A stretch of 64,000 bases of DNA from Hydrogenovibrio sp. SC-1 (GTDB lineage Bacteria > Pseudomonadota > Gammaproteobacteria > Thiomicrospirales > Thiomicrospiraceae), in assembly GCF_002848135.1 (NCBI RefSeq), contig NZ_PKGB01000002.1, positions 1 through 64,000 on the forward strand, read 5' to 3'. This document shows positions 47,366-55,229 of this stretch, in pieces. The translations under genes were made by a program, and so were the position numbers. The notes under the pieces are model-generated. The model saw only the letters and a program-made list of their open reading frames with translations, did not search any database and had not been told where the DNA came from. Within the stretch, counting starts at the first letter, position 1, and the number at the start of each line of letters is the position of its first letter.

Positions 47366-48577
47366 TTAAACCACTTGCCCTGCGGCCACTGCTGAGGCCC
47401 AAGCCCATTGAAAATTGTAACCGCCAAGCTGCCCAGTCACATCGAGAACCTCGCCAATAAAATACAAATGCGGTTGTTGGAGGCATTCCATGGTTTTTGA
47501 AGAGATGGCGTCCGTATCAACGCCACCCAAGGTAACCTCAGCCTTATCATAACCCGCCGTTTTGGCAGGATAGAGCTGCCAATTTTGAATTTGCTTTGCC
47601 ATTGCAATCAGCTGTTCATTGGGCACTTCTGCCAGTTTATCAGGCTGGGGATAAGAATTCAGCCAGGCCTGGGTAAATTTCTTAGGCCATCGTTGATTAA
47701 GCCAGGTTTTCAAACGTCCATTTTCGGCTTTTAACGTCTCTAGTTCAGCCAATACCGGACAGTTGGGCATCAAGTTAATGGCTATGGGCGCCCCTGTTTG
47801 CCAATAATTAGAAATTTTTAACACCGCTGGACCGCTAATGCCGAAATGCGTAAAGAGCATAGCCTCGTTGACACTTTGAACACCGTTAGGGGTTTCAATG
47901 GAAAGCGAGACATCTAAAGACAAACCACTTAAACTTTGACAAAGAACCAAGGCCTTATCCGCCATCACTAACGGAACCAAGCCAGGTCGTTGCGGAATGA
48001 CCGAAATCCCAAATTGTTGGGCAATGTCATAGCCGAAACGGCTGGCTTTTAATTTTGGGAATGATAAACCGCCAGTGGCAATCACCAAAGAGTGGCATTG
48101 GATGACATCCGTGTCGGTTTGAACCTGATAGCGATAGGGAGATGCTTGTTGCGAACCGAGAAGAGCTTCCACTCGCTGAATGGTTTGCTTAAGCTTGATT
48201 TCGACACCAGCCCAATCGCACTCGGTTAATAGCAAGTGAATTAAGTCACCGGCACGATTGGTACAAAAATATTTTCCTGCATCACGAACTTCATAGTCTA
48301 TGCCATGACGTTCAACCAGCTCAATAAAATCTTGAGGCTGATATCGGGCTAGTGCACTTTTAACAAAGTGGGGATTCTGACAAAGATAATCTTCAGGCGT
48401 TACATTTTGGTTCGTGAAATTACAGTTACCGCCGCCAGAAATACGAATTTTAGCAGCCGCTTTCGGCGCATGATCCAAAACCCAAACCGAGCGTCCTCGA
48501 TAACCAGCAGTCGCCGCACACATCAGTCCGGCTGCGCCCGCGCCGATGATCAATACATCCAGCTGTTTTAAAGCCAC
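47366..48577 (-). CDS. BaiN/HI0933-like flavoprotein
   Basis: A 403-residue NAD(P)/FAD-dependent oxidoreductase of the HI0933/YhiN family. It has an N-terminal FAD site DVLIIGAGAAGLMCAATAGYRG, then ISGGGNCNFTNQ, VIATGGLSFPKLKASRFGYDIA, and C-terminal EVLDVTGQLGGYNFQWAWASAVAAG. The physiological reaction is not established. A CCAGGCCTGG palindrome lies within it, encoding Gln-Ala-Trp. Confidence 0.9.
   Translation of the reverse strand: MALKQLDVLIIGAGAAGLMCAATAGYRGRSVWVLDHAPKAAAKIRISGGGNCNFTNQNVTPEDYLCQNPHFVKSALARYQPQDFIELVERHGIDYEVRDAGKYFCTNRAGDLIHLLLTECDWAGVEIKLKQTIQRVEALLGSQQASPYRYQVQTDTDVIQCHSLVIATGGLSFPKLKASRFGYDIAQQFGISVIPQRPGLVPLVMADKALVLCQSLSGLSLDVSLSIETPNGVQSVNEAMLFTHFGISGPAVLKISNYWQTGAPIAINLMPNCPVLAELETLKAENGRLKTWLNQRWPKKFTQAWLNSYPQPDKLAEVPNEQLIAMAKQIQNWQLYPAKTAGYDKAEVTLGGVDTDAISSKTMECLQQPHLYFIGEVLDVTGQLGGYNFQWAWASAVAAGQVV
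47663..47672. repeat. CCAGGCCTGG palindrome inside flavoprotein gene
   Basis: An exact core copy, read on the minus strand as Thr-Gln-Ala-Trp-Leu. It has the same Gln-Ala-Trp frame as copies in the methyltransferase and MnmC-like genes. Confidence 0.7.
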
Positions 48578-48586
48578 AGAACGCCT

Positions 48587-49333
48587 TTATAACAGTTCAT
48601 ACGGGTGCTGACGGCGTTCGGCTTCTTCAATAAGCGCTTTCAACCCTCTTTCAGCCACTTCTGACAAACCTTCAACGCCCATTTCGATGGTTCTATCCCC
48701 ATTTTTGGCAATGCTAGGCAAGCTAAATAATCTCAGTTGAGGGAACTGCTGCTCAAAGTGTTCCATAAAGGCCACCCACTCCGATTCCTGACCATTGATT
48801 AAGCGAAGCGTCTTCTCGACAGTCGGGGTTGAGGTCATGTCAGCATAATAGTGACTCAGCACCCATTCCATCATTGGTTTTGCCATCATCGGAAACCCAG
48901 GCATAAAGTGATGACCACAAATACTAAAGCCGGGAACACGGTTATAAGCATTCGGAATAATGTCAGCACCTTGCGGGTACTCAGCCATGTGAATACGTTG
49001 CGGATAGGCATCTTCGCCAAACTGAGCTTCGATTTCTTTGACTGCATCAGGATGACGTTCAATCGGCACACCCAATGCCTTGGCAGCTGCTTGCCGAGTG
49101 CGGTCATCCGGCGTGGCGCCAATCCCGCCAAAACAAAAAACGATATCGCCGCTGCGAAAACTATTTGACAACACCTCCGTTAGAAAAGACGGTTCATCCC
49201 CAACGATTTGTACCCAGCTCAACGCCAAGCCTCTTGGCTTTAAAAGGGCATTGGCTTGCTGTAAGTGTTTGTCTTGACGCTTACCCGAGAGGACTTCATC
49301 TCCAATAATAATCAATCCAATTTTGGGAATCAT
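48587..49333 (-). CDS. MoaB/CinA-N-like molybdopterin-binding protein
   Basis: A 248-residue protein with a MoCF (molybdopterin-binding) fold. It starts PKIGLIIIGDEVLSGKRQDKHLQQ, and the loop FCFGGIGATPDDRTRQAAAKALG is the MPT-binding motif; a C-terminal CinA-type extension covers about 180-248. The amidase part of full CinA is absent. Members of this class may act in pyridine-nucleotide repair or be uncharacterised. It sits between the flavoprotein and metallohydrolase genes on the same strand, with gaps of 9 and 13 bp. Confidence 0.8.
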   Translation of the reverse strand: MIPKIGLIIIGDEVLSGKRQDKHLQQANALLKPRGLALSWVQIVGDEPSFLTEVLSNSFRSGDIVFCFGGIGATPDDRTRQAAAKALGVPIERHPDAVKEIEAQFGEDAYPQRIHMAEYPQGADIIPNAYNRVPGFSICGHHFMPGFPMMAKPMMEWVLSHYYADMTSTPTVEKTLRLINGQESEWVAFMEHFEQQFPQLRLFSLPSIAKNGDRTIEMGVEGLSEVAERGLKALIEEAERRQHPYELL

Positions 49334-49346
49334 CCGTCAAAACACC

Positions 49347-50159
49347 TCAGAGTGGTTGTGCAACTGTTTCAGAGTCAGGCTGATCAACTTTTGCAGCAAG
49401 TTGGTAACGGTGCCCCGTCATCAATACCTTCGGAGACCAGCTAGCCAGATCACAGTTTATTTCCGTAATCACAGCATCGGTATTGACTGTCGGTAAGTGA
49501 GAGATATAGACAGGGGGGTAATAGGTCAGTTTTCGTAAATCTTCAGCCAAAGAAGCTGGATAATAATGTTTCGCCAAGGCACTAATGCCCTTTTCTTCAT
49601 CTGTGTATTGATTATCGACAATCAACATATCCACTGGCGGTAAATTATTGAGCGCCTCCCAAAACACATCATTTTGAGAACAATCCCCGCTGAAGGCAAA
49701 GGCCGCTTGCTCATTCCCCACCCAATAGCCGACAGCCGGTACCGAATGAAAGGCGGGTAAAACCACTACCTGCTTGTCCCCAACCGTTATGGTCTGACCG
49801 ATTTCAATCGTGTTGAGCCTGACTGATGGAGCGGCCTTTGAAGGCAGTTGAGTAAAGTCAGGCCAGATAATGTTATTAAAGATATGATCTTGTAACGCTT
49901 CAAGCGTTTCTCTCAAGGCATAAACTTCAATTGTTGGGTGACCAAGTCCAATTAAGGTATTGAGTAAAAAGGGCAAATGGGAAATATGATCCAAGTGGCT
50001 ATGAGTCAATAGAATGGAATCAATTTTCGACATTTCATGAGGCTGTAAAGAGCCAACACCCGTTCCAGCATCGACTAGAAGCGTATGATCGACTAAAAAT
50101 GCCGTCGTGGCTTGCCCTGATGCAATGCCACCGCTACACCCCAAAACCCTTAGTTCCAT
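49347..50159 (-). CDS. Metallo-beta-lactamase-fold phosphodiesterase-like protein
   Basis: A 270-residue hydrolase with the metal motif THSHLDHISHLPF (HxHxDH), a further His after VLPAFHSVPAVGYW, FSGDCSQN and the final HLPT/MTGHRYQL. The overall pattern, including the start RVLGCSGGIASGQATTAFLVDHTLLVDAGTG, resembles class II cyclic nucleotide phosphodiesterases. The substrate is not proven. It is divergent from the HD-GYP gene, 97 bp away, and begins a minus-strand run of four genes down to 46885. Confidence 0.8.
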   Translation of the reverse strand: MELRVLGCSGGIASGQATTAFLVDHTLLVDAGTGVGSLQPHEMSKIDSILLTHSHLDHISHLPFLLNTLIGLGHPTIEVYALRETLEALQDHIFNNIIWPDFTQLPSKAAPSVRLNTIEIGQTITVGDKQVVVLPAFHSVPAVGYWVGNEQAAFAFSGDCSQNDVFWEALNNLPPVDMLIVDNQYTDEEKGISALAKHYYPASLAEDLRKLTYYPPVYISHLPTVNTDAVITEINCDLASWSPKVLMTGHRYQLAAKVDQPDSETVAQPL

Positions 50160-50256
50160 ATTCTCAAAACCCTTTCAGCCGCGCAAAAATTCATAATAAT
50201 TTACAGTATAAACAAAATATGTCAAACTAGAGTTTACTTTTTAAGGTTAAATCGCT

Positions 50257-51828
50257 ATGAGTGCATCCCTTTTTAATAAAATTGAACAACTAAATCAAGT
50301 CGGTATTGCACTTTCCGCACAAAGCGATACCGCAAAGTTATTAGAGCAAATTTTAACGAGTGCACAACAATTAACCAATGCCGATGGCGGAACCTTATAT
50401 CGACTGGTAAACAATAGTCAGCTTCACTTTGATGTGATTCAAAATGACAGCCTAAAAATTCAACTGGGGGGCACCCACCCAGATCCCGTTACTCTCCCAC
50501 CGATATCTCTTCGGAATCCAGATGACTCCGACAATTTGTCAACCGTTGCCAGCTATGCGGCCATTCGAAAACAAACGGTCAATATTTCAGACATTTATGC
50601 GGATGAAAAATTTGATTTTACTGGCGCTCTAAACTTTGATCAGGCCATGCATTACCGCACCCAATCCATGCTAGCAATTCCTCTCAAGAACTTTGAAAAC
50701 GATACCATCGGCGTGTTACAGCTTATTAATGCGAAGGATGAAGAAAACCAAACCATTCCTTTTTCAGAAGAATCAGAAAGTTTAGCGCGTTCACTTGCCT
50801 CTCAGGCTTCTGTAGCCTTAACCAATCGTCAGCTCATCAATGAGCATAAACAATTGTTTGCAGCCTTCAGCCACTTGGTTGCTGATGCCATCGATAAAAA
50901 ATCGCCTTATACGGGGTTACATTGTAAGCGAGTACCGATTTTAACCATGCTTTTGGCACAAGCGGCTAGTCGTTCACAGCACCCAGACTTTCAAGACTTT
51001 TCGCTCAATGAAGCACAGCTATTTGAAATCAAAACCGCAGCGTTACTTCACGACTGCGGCAAGCTGGCCACCCCTGAATACATCATGGATAAGTCCACGA
51101 AACTGGAAACCATTTTTGACCGCATTGATGAAATTGAAACCCGCTTCAACCTAAAAGCCTTCCAAGACTTGGCTGCCAAATATGACATCCCCGAAGCAGA
51201 AATCAATTCGGTTCAACAGTACTACGTTGAACAGTATCAACATATGAACCAAATTAATTTAGGCGGCGAGTTCTTAGATCAAAAAGACCATGCGTTCATT
51301 GAGCACTGGCAACAGCAGCGCATTCGAAACCTAAAAGGCGAAGAGGTTGCTTTCTTAAGTGATGAAGAAGCCACCAACCTTAAAATTGAACGCGGCACCT
51401 TGAATGATGAGGAGCGCGAAATCATGCAAGACCATGCCGCCATGTCAATTCACATGCTGAGCATTCTACCCTTTCCAAAAGAGTTGGCTCGTGTTGCTGA
51501 AATCGCAGGGGGGCACCATGAACGTATGGATGGTCAGGGTTATCCAAACCACCTAACCGAAGCCCAGCTTTCGATTCCTGCTAGAATGATGGGCATTGCC
51601 GATATTTTTGAAGCACTTTCGGCAGGGGATCGCCCCTATAAAAAAGCCAAAACTTTATCGGAAAGTTTACGAATTTTAGGGTTTATGAAAAAGGAAGGTC
51701 ACATCAACGGCAAACTCTTTAACCTCTTTGTTCGAGATAAAATCTACCTTGACTATGCCAAAGCCCACTTAAAACCGGAACAAATCGATGACGTCGACCA
51801 CGACAAGATTCCAGGGTTTGACGGTTAA
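50257..51828 (+). CDS. GAF - HD-GYP c-di-GMP phosphodiesterase
   Basis: A 523-residue cytoplasmic protein. A GAF domain covers about 20-190 (NADGGTLYRL to QASVALTNRQL). An HD-GYP domain follows, with HD in ALLHDCGKLATPEYIMDK (265-266), later HD-type QDHAAMSIHML and HHERMDGQGYP (GYP at 428-430), and ARMMGIADIFEALSAGDRPYK. About 100 residues between the HD motif and the next metal ligand region form an insertion that is longer than usual. It should hydrolyse cyclic di-GMP in response to a GAF signal. It opposes the diguanylate cyclase at 5034. Confidence 0.92.
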   Translation: MSASLFNKIEQLNQVGIALSAQSDTAKLLEQILTSAQQLTNADGGTLYRLVNNSQLHFDVIQNDSLKIQLGGTHPDPVTLPPISLRNPDDSDNLSTVASYAAIRKQTVNISDIYADEKFDFTGALNFDQAMHYRTQSMLAIPLKNFENDTIGVLQLINAKDEENQTIPFSEESESLARSLASQASVALTNRQLINEHKQLFAAFSHLVADAIDKKSPYTGLHCKRVPILTMLLAQAASRSQHPDFQDFSLNEAQLFEIKTAALLHDCGKLATPEYIMDKSTKLETIFDRIDEIETRFNLKAFQDLAAKYDIPEAEINSVQQYYVEQYQHMNQINLGGEFLDQKDHAFIEHWQQQRIRNLKGEEVAFLSDEEATNLKIERGTLNDEEREIMQDHAAMSIHMLSILPFPKELARVAEIAGGHHERMDGQGYPNHLTEAQLSIPARMMGIADIFEALSAGDRPYKKAKTLSESLRILGFMKKEGHINGKLFNLFVRDKIYLDYAKAHLKPEQIDDVDHDKIPGFDG

Positions 51829-51856
51829 AAGCGCCGTAACCGGCTAGAACCCCCGC

Positions 51857-51866
51857 CCAGGCCTGG
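51857..51866. repeat. CCAGGCCTGG palindrome between convergent genes
   Basis: An exact core copy in the 72-bp gap between the HD-GYP gene and the convergent yfaZ-like gene. The arms extend only by a few imperfect bases. It lies beside a GGTCG/CGACC hairpin that shares its right arm. Confidence 0.7.
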
Positions 51867-51900
51867 TCGCTTTGTCGACCAGAAAGCCCTATATTAGCCA

Positions 51901-52506
51901 TTAATAGCCATCAAAAGAAATGGTCACCCCTACGTGCGGATTGCCATCGACTTTGTAACTGCCTGGCAAACCAAAATCCGCAAGAATTTTGCGATAGCCA
52001 ACATAGGCGATCGCACTCGGTAAAATTCTCAACTCAGCTCGAAACCCGTATTCCATTGTCGATTGGCCATCACCCGCAGTGACGATATTGGGCGAATAAA
52101 GGTAGTCTGCAGCAATCGATGTGGGCACACTGGTTGGCAACCAATAACGCGCAATCCCACCAATCATCAATCCATAAGAGTTACGCCCAGTCGAGTTTTG
52201 GTCTAAGTAATATAGTTTTGCTTTTAAACCCAACTCTAAATTATTGTTAGACAGCATCCCCTTTCGAGTCAAAGTGCCCATCACGTCGATCATGCGATCA
52301 TCATTACTGGTAAACAATAAGTTGGAGCTCAAATTGGTAATTTCGGTTGGTGTTTCTCTTAATGAATAGAGACCGACCTTGCCGACATTATTTGCTAAGG
52401 ACAAGTCCAATCCAGCATGCCCCTCAATCGCATGGGCAGGAAGTAGACTCGCCCCCAACCCGATTGCCAAAATCTGCGAAAACAACTTTGTTCCCTTGTT
52501 TATCAT
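51901..52506 (-). CDS. YfaZ-family outer membrane protein
   Basis: A 201-residue protein with a signal peptide (cleavage near AHA-IE, residue 26-27) and a beta-rich body ending in VGVTISFDGY, typical of a small outer membrane barrel. The pattern LELGLKAKLYYLD, GGIARYWLP and EYGFRAELRILPSAIAYVGYRKI fits the YfaZ family, whose role is unknown. Its start overlaps the stop of the next upstream gene by one base (ATGA type), so the three minus-strand genes 53719-51901 form an operon. Confidence 0.8.
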   Translation of the reverse strand: MINKGTKLFSQILAIGLGASLLPAHAIEGHAGLDLSLANNVGKVGLYSLRETPTEITNLSSNLLFTSNDDRMIDVMGTLTRKGMLSNNNLELGLKAKLYYLDQNSTGRNSYGLMIGGIARYWLPTSVPTSIAADYLYSPNIVTAGDGQSTMEYGFRAELRILPSAIAYVGYRKILADFGLPGSYKVDGNPHVGVTISFDGY

Positions 52507-52703
52507 TATTCATTCCCTTCTTTAAGATTCTTGAGTGTTTGTAAAGAGTCTTTGAGGTCATCCCCTGTTTGTTGAACCTGATCAACAACCGACTGCGCTT
52601 CATTCATCTTTTCGTCTAGCCAGCCTCGACTGCCAAACCAGTCAAACATAATGGCTAAGGCACCAAACCCCATTAACAGTATTAACAGTAATAATTTATT
52701 CAT
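52506..52703 (-). CDS. Small single-pass membrane protein
   Basis: A 65-residue protein: an N-terminal membrane anchor (residues 3-22, LLLLILLMGFGALAIMFDWF) followed by a helical, coiled-coil-like tail (MNEAQSVVDQVQQTGDDLKDSLQTLKNL). I do not recognise it. It is translationally coupled to the YfaZ-like gene and follows the lipoprotein gene by 11 bp, so it is probably a small envelope partner. The short length lowers confidence, but the coupling supports it as real. Confidence 0.65.
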   Translation of the reverse strand: MNKLLLLILLMGFGALAIMFDWFGSRGWLDEKMNEAQSVVDQVQQTGDDLKDSLQTLKNLKEGNE

Positions 52704-52714
52704 TTTCAGAACTC

Positions 52715-53719
52715 TCAGACCTTTTCAAAATAAGAATCTTTTAACAACTCTGTGTGACGTACTTTAATGATTCGGTTCATCGATTTGATCATGGAGATCA
52801 CCAGTTGCTTCAAAGATTCTTCTGCCAAAGCTTCCATCGCATGTTCTTGGTATTGACCTGAAACGGTCGCATAGGTTTCACTCGAAGCATTTAGCATTTC
52901 AATATCGCCGATAACCTCTGTACCTTCAAGCTCAATAAAATACTTAAAGGTCAAATCGGGCTTTCTGGCCGACATGTTAAACCCCTTTTCCGCCAGAGCT
53001 TTTTTGAACCCTGACTCAAAAGCCGCTGATTCAGGTGTCATCGCATCTAAGCTAACCACCAACTGCCCCATCAATCGTTCAATCTGGTTTTCCATCATAG
53101 ATGCCAAACGCTCATTGGGTAAAGACACCTTCTCTCCACTAATGCTTTCCATATCCGCTATCAGTAAACGTCTTTCCATCAGCACGGGGGCGGTCGGCAA
53201 CAAGGCGATTAACTGCTTCAACTTAAAGCCTTTTCCGGTCGCATGTAAATGTTGCCTTAGCTTGCCATCCAGTGCATACAAACGACTCATTTGTGACTTC
53301 ATCACATCCGCTCGTGTCACTTTCACCACCGCTGAGACATCGCCCGTTTCAACGTCTTGTACCGGCTCTTCAATGAGCACTTTCGGTAGACGGGGTTTGG
53401 GAATTTCCGCAAAAATCGCTTTGGTTAAGGCTCGCTCAAATTCGGTTGCACCTTCACTGTTCATCACAACATCAGGATTTTGATAGTGTCGAAATATCTT
53501 TGCGTTGAGTTTCTGCTTAGCAAGCTCAATCGCTTTTTCCTTTGATTCTGGTGTTTTTGGTTGTGCCTTTAAGTTGACTTCGCCATAAATCATCGCTGGC
53601 AAATCAACCTTTTCAATTTTGACAACTTTTTTTTCTTTTTCTCCAAACGAAAATAAAGAGGACATGGAAGCACATCCAGCCAGGGCCACACTCAACCCTA
53701 AAATCAATATTGTCTTCAT
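52715..53719 (-). CDS. Putative outer membrane lipoprotein
   Basis: A 334-residue lipoprotein with lipobox LAGC (Cys at about 16) after a short signal. The mature part has two similar-looking halves rich in Ala/Lys helices: KAIELAKQKLNAKIFRHYQNPDVVMNSEG, then KSQMSRLYALDGKLRQHL and SAAFESGFKKALAEKGFNM. The pattern with repeated transport-like motifs (FKYFIELEGTEVIGDIEMLNASSETYATVSG) recalls LPP20/FlgO-type lipoproteins, but I cannot assign it. It is the first gene of the lipoprotein-small membrane protein-YfaZ operon. Confidence 0.75.
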   Translation of the reverse strand: MKTILILGLSVALAGCASMSSLFSFGEKEKKVVKIEKVDLPAMIYGEVNLKAQPKTPESKEKAIELAKQKLNAKIFRHYQNPDVVMNSEGATEFERALTKAIFAEIPKPRLPKVLIEEPVQDVETGDVSAVVKVTRADVMKSQMSRLYALDGKLRQHLHATGKGFKLKQLIALLPTAPVLMERRLLIADMESISGEKVSLPNERLASMMENQIERLMGQLVVSLDAMTPESAAFESGFKKALAEKGFNMSARKPDLTFKYFIELEGTEVIGDIEMLNASSETYATVSGQYQEHAMEALAEESLKQLVISMIKSMNRIIKVRHTELLKDSYFEKV

Positions 53720-53857
53720 TTGACCTCCTTACTGAGAACGTTAAATCTAGGAAAATAAAACACTTTCGTCCGTTTTCCCTGAATTGATTGGTATTTTATT
53801 ATAAATAGCTTTAATAAATAAAAAGAATCCGCACTAGGTTATCAATCTATTGGCAAG

Positions 53858-55189
53858 TCATCGGTTTTCAAGATTCTCGACAGACTCACCCTTGCGCCAC
53901 TGGCGAATTAAAAATCTAGCTGGGTGCACTGCATGGCGTAACTTTGCAGACAAGATCGGAGGGGCCCCTGCCACACTGTTAGCAATCGTATCTGCTGCTA
54001 AAAATGCCGACATTAAGCCCCTTGCCCCATGACCATTTGAAACGTATAAACCCGCTTGATACCGTTGATTCGGGTAAAAGCGTACCGCATGGGTATGTTT
54101 CCTTTGTAAATAGGCTTCTGTCACCCAGCTCCAATCTGGCACCGCACCAAAAATTGGCAAATGATCTGGCGTGGTGGGGCGAAACCCGACCTTACCCAGT
54201 AAGATCTCTGTGCTGTCGAAATCTGTAAGCCAATTTGGCATCGCTTTGGCTGCCAAGGCTTCATTATGATGCTGTGAAGCCAGTGACAAACTGGCAGTCA
54301 TATCCGGTGCTTCAAAAGTCGCGCCACTGATCGCGACCACCTCGTCCCCCAAACCAAAGTCTCCTGAGACACTGTATCCTTCATGGGTTACTGTGGTTTT
54401 TAACGGCGTCTTAACCTTATCTTTAGCAAGGTGTGTTACTTGGCCTTTGACTGGCCGAATGGGTAACTGCAGCTGGCTGTTGAATGGTTCATCCAGTGCG
54501 CCAGTCGCCACCACCACGACGGATGCATCATAATGATGGTTTGCTGTCGAAACCCGCCAGGCCTGGTCATTTTTTTTGCTGGAATTCACTTGAAAAGCCG
54601 CGATATCCTCAACCTTTTGTTGCCGCATCACTTCGATATTGTCATGACTTATACACGTTTCAACCACCGATTTGGGTTGTACCCAGCCGCCTTGCGGAAA
54701 AAAAAGGCCACCATAGTCGGTCTGCACGCCAATACGCTCACTGGCTTGTTTTGGTGTTTGCCAAATAGCAAAGTTTTCCGGCATCACCCTAAGGCTCGAT
54801 TGTAAACGCTTTTCCATGGACGGCGACATGGCCAATTGCATTAAGCCATTGTGTTCACCCTTTATTAAACCGGCGTGCCACCAAGGTTTCAGCCAACGCA
54901 ATGTGGCTTGCAACCCTTCAAGATAAAATTGACTTCGTAAATTCCAGTCAGCAGTGACCAATGGATGAATTGCACCCGCCAAATTACCTGAGGCTTGTTG
55001 AGACACCTCGTCTTCAGCTTCGAGCAAAGTCACCTTAAATCCCAATTGTGCCAACCGATAAGCCGCCGTGGCACCCGCTAAGCCGCCACCAACCACCACC
55101 GCCGTTTTAGACTGGGAGCTTGCCATAGGCAAGGCGCCTTCCAATGAGAACCAAGGGGGCGCGGATGAAGGTTGGGCCGAGTCTGTCAC
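53858..55189 (-). CDS. MnmC oxidase-domain protein (stand-alone)
   Basis: A 443-residue FAD-dependent oxidoreductase that matches the C-terminal half of MnmC, which oxidises cmnm5(s2)U34 of tRNA to nm5(s2)U. It starts near an inter-domain linker (PPWF), then VVVGGGLAGATAAYRLAQLG, QQASGNLAGAIHPLV, GGWVQPKSVVETC, VGFRPTTPDHLPIFG and SNGHGARGLMSAFLAAD. The N-terminal methyltransferase domain of fused MnmC is not encoded here. Either a separate MnmC1-like enzyme exists or only the oxidase step operates. A later Met (residue 22) is an alternative start. A palindrome copy lies in the gene. Confidence 0.8.
   Translation of the reverse strand: MTDSAQPSSAPPWFSLEGALPMASSQSKTAVVVGGGLAGATAAYRLAQLGFKVTLLEAEDEVSQQASGNLAGAIHPLVTADWNLRSQFYLEGLQATLRWLKPWWHAGLIKGEHNGLMQLAMSPSMEKRLQSSLRVMPENFAIWQTPKQASERIGVQTDYGGLFFPQGGWVQPKSVVETCISHDNIEVMRQQKVEDIAAFQVNSSKKNDQAWRVSTANHHYDASVVVVATGALDEPFNSQLQLPIRPVKGQVTHLAKDKVKTPLKTTVTHEGYSVSGDFGLGDEVVAISGATFEAPDMTASLSLASQHHNEALAAKAMPNWLTDFDSTEILLGKVGFRPTTPDHLPIFGAVPDWSWVTEAYLQRKHTHAVRFYPNQRYQAGLYVSNGHGARGLMSAFLAADTIANSVAGAPPILSAKLRHAVHPARFLIRQWRKGESVENLENR
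54557..54566. repeat. CCAGGCCTGG palindrome inside mnmC-like gene
   Basis: An exact core copy, continued GGTCATTTTTT on the plus strand and read on the minus strand as Asp-Gln-Ala-Trp-Arg. The right half is the same as the 62-kb terminator copy. Confidence 0.7.
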
Positions 55190-55229
55190 TCACGCCATCC
55201 AGTTAAGGTGCAATAAAACATATTTAAAA

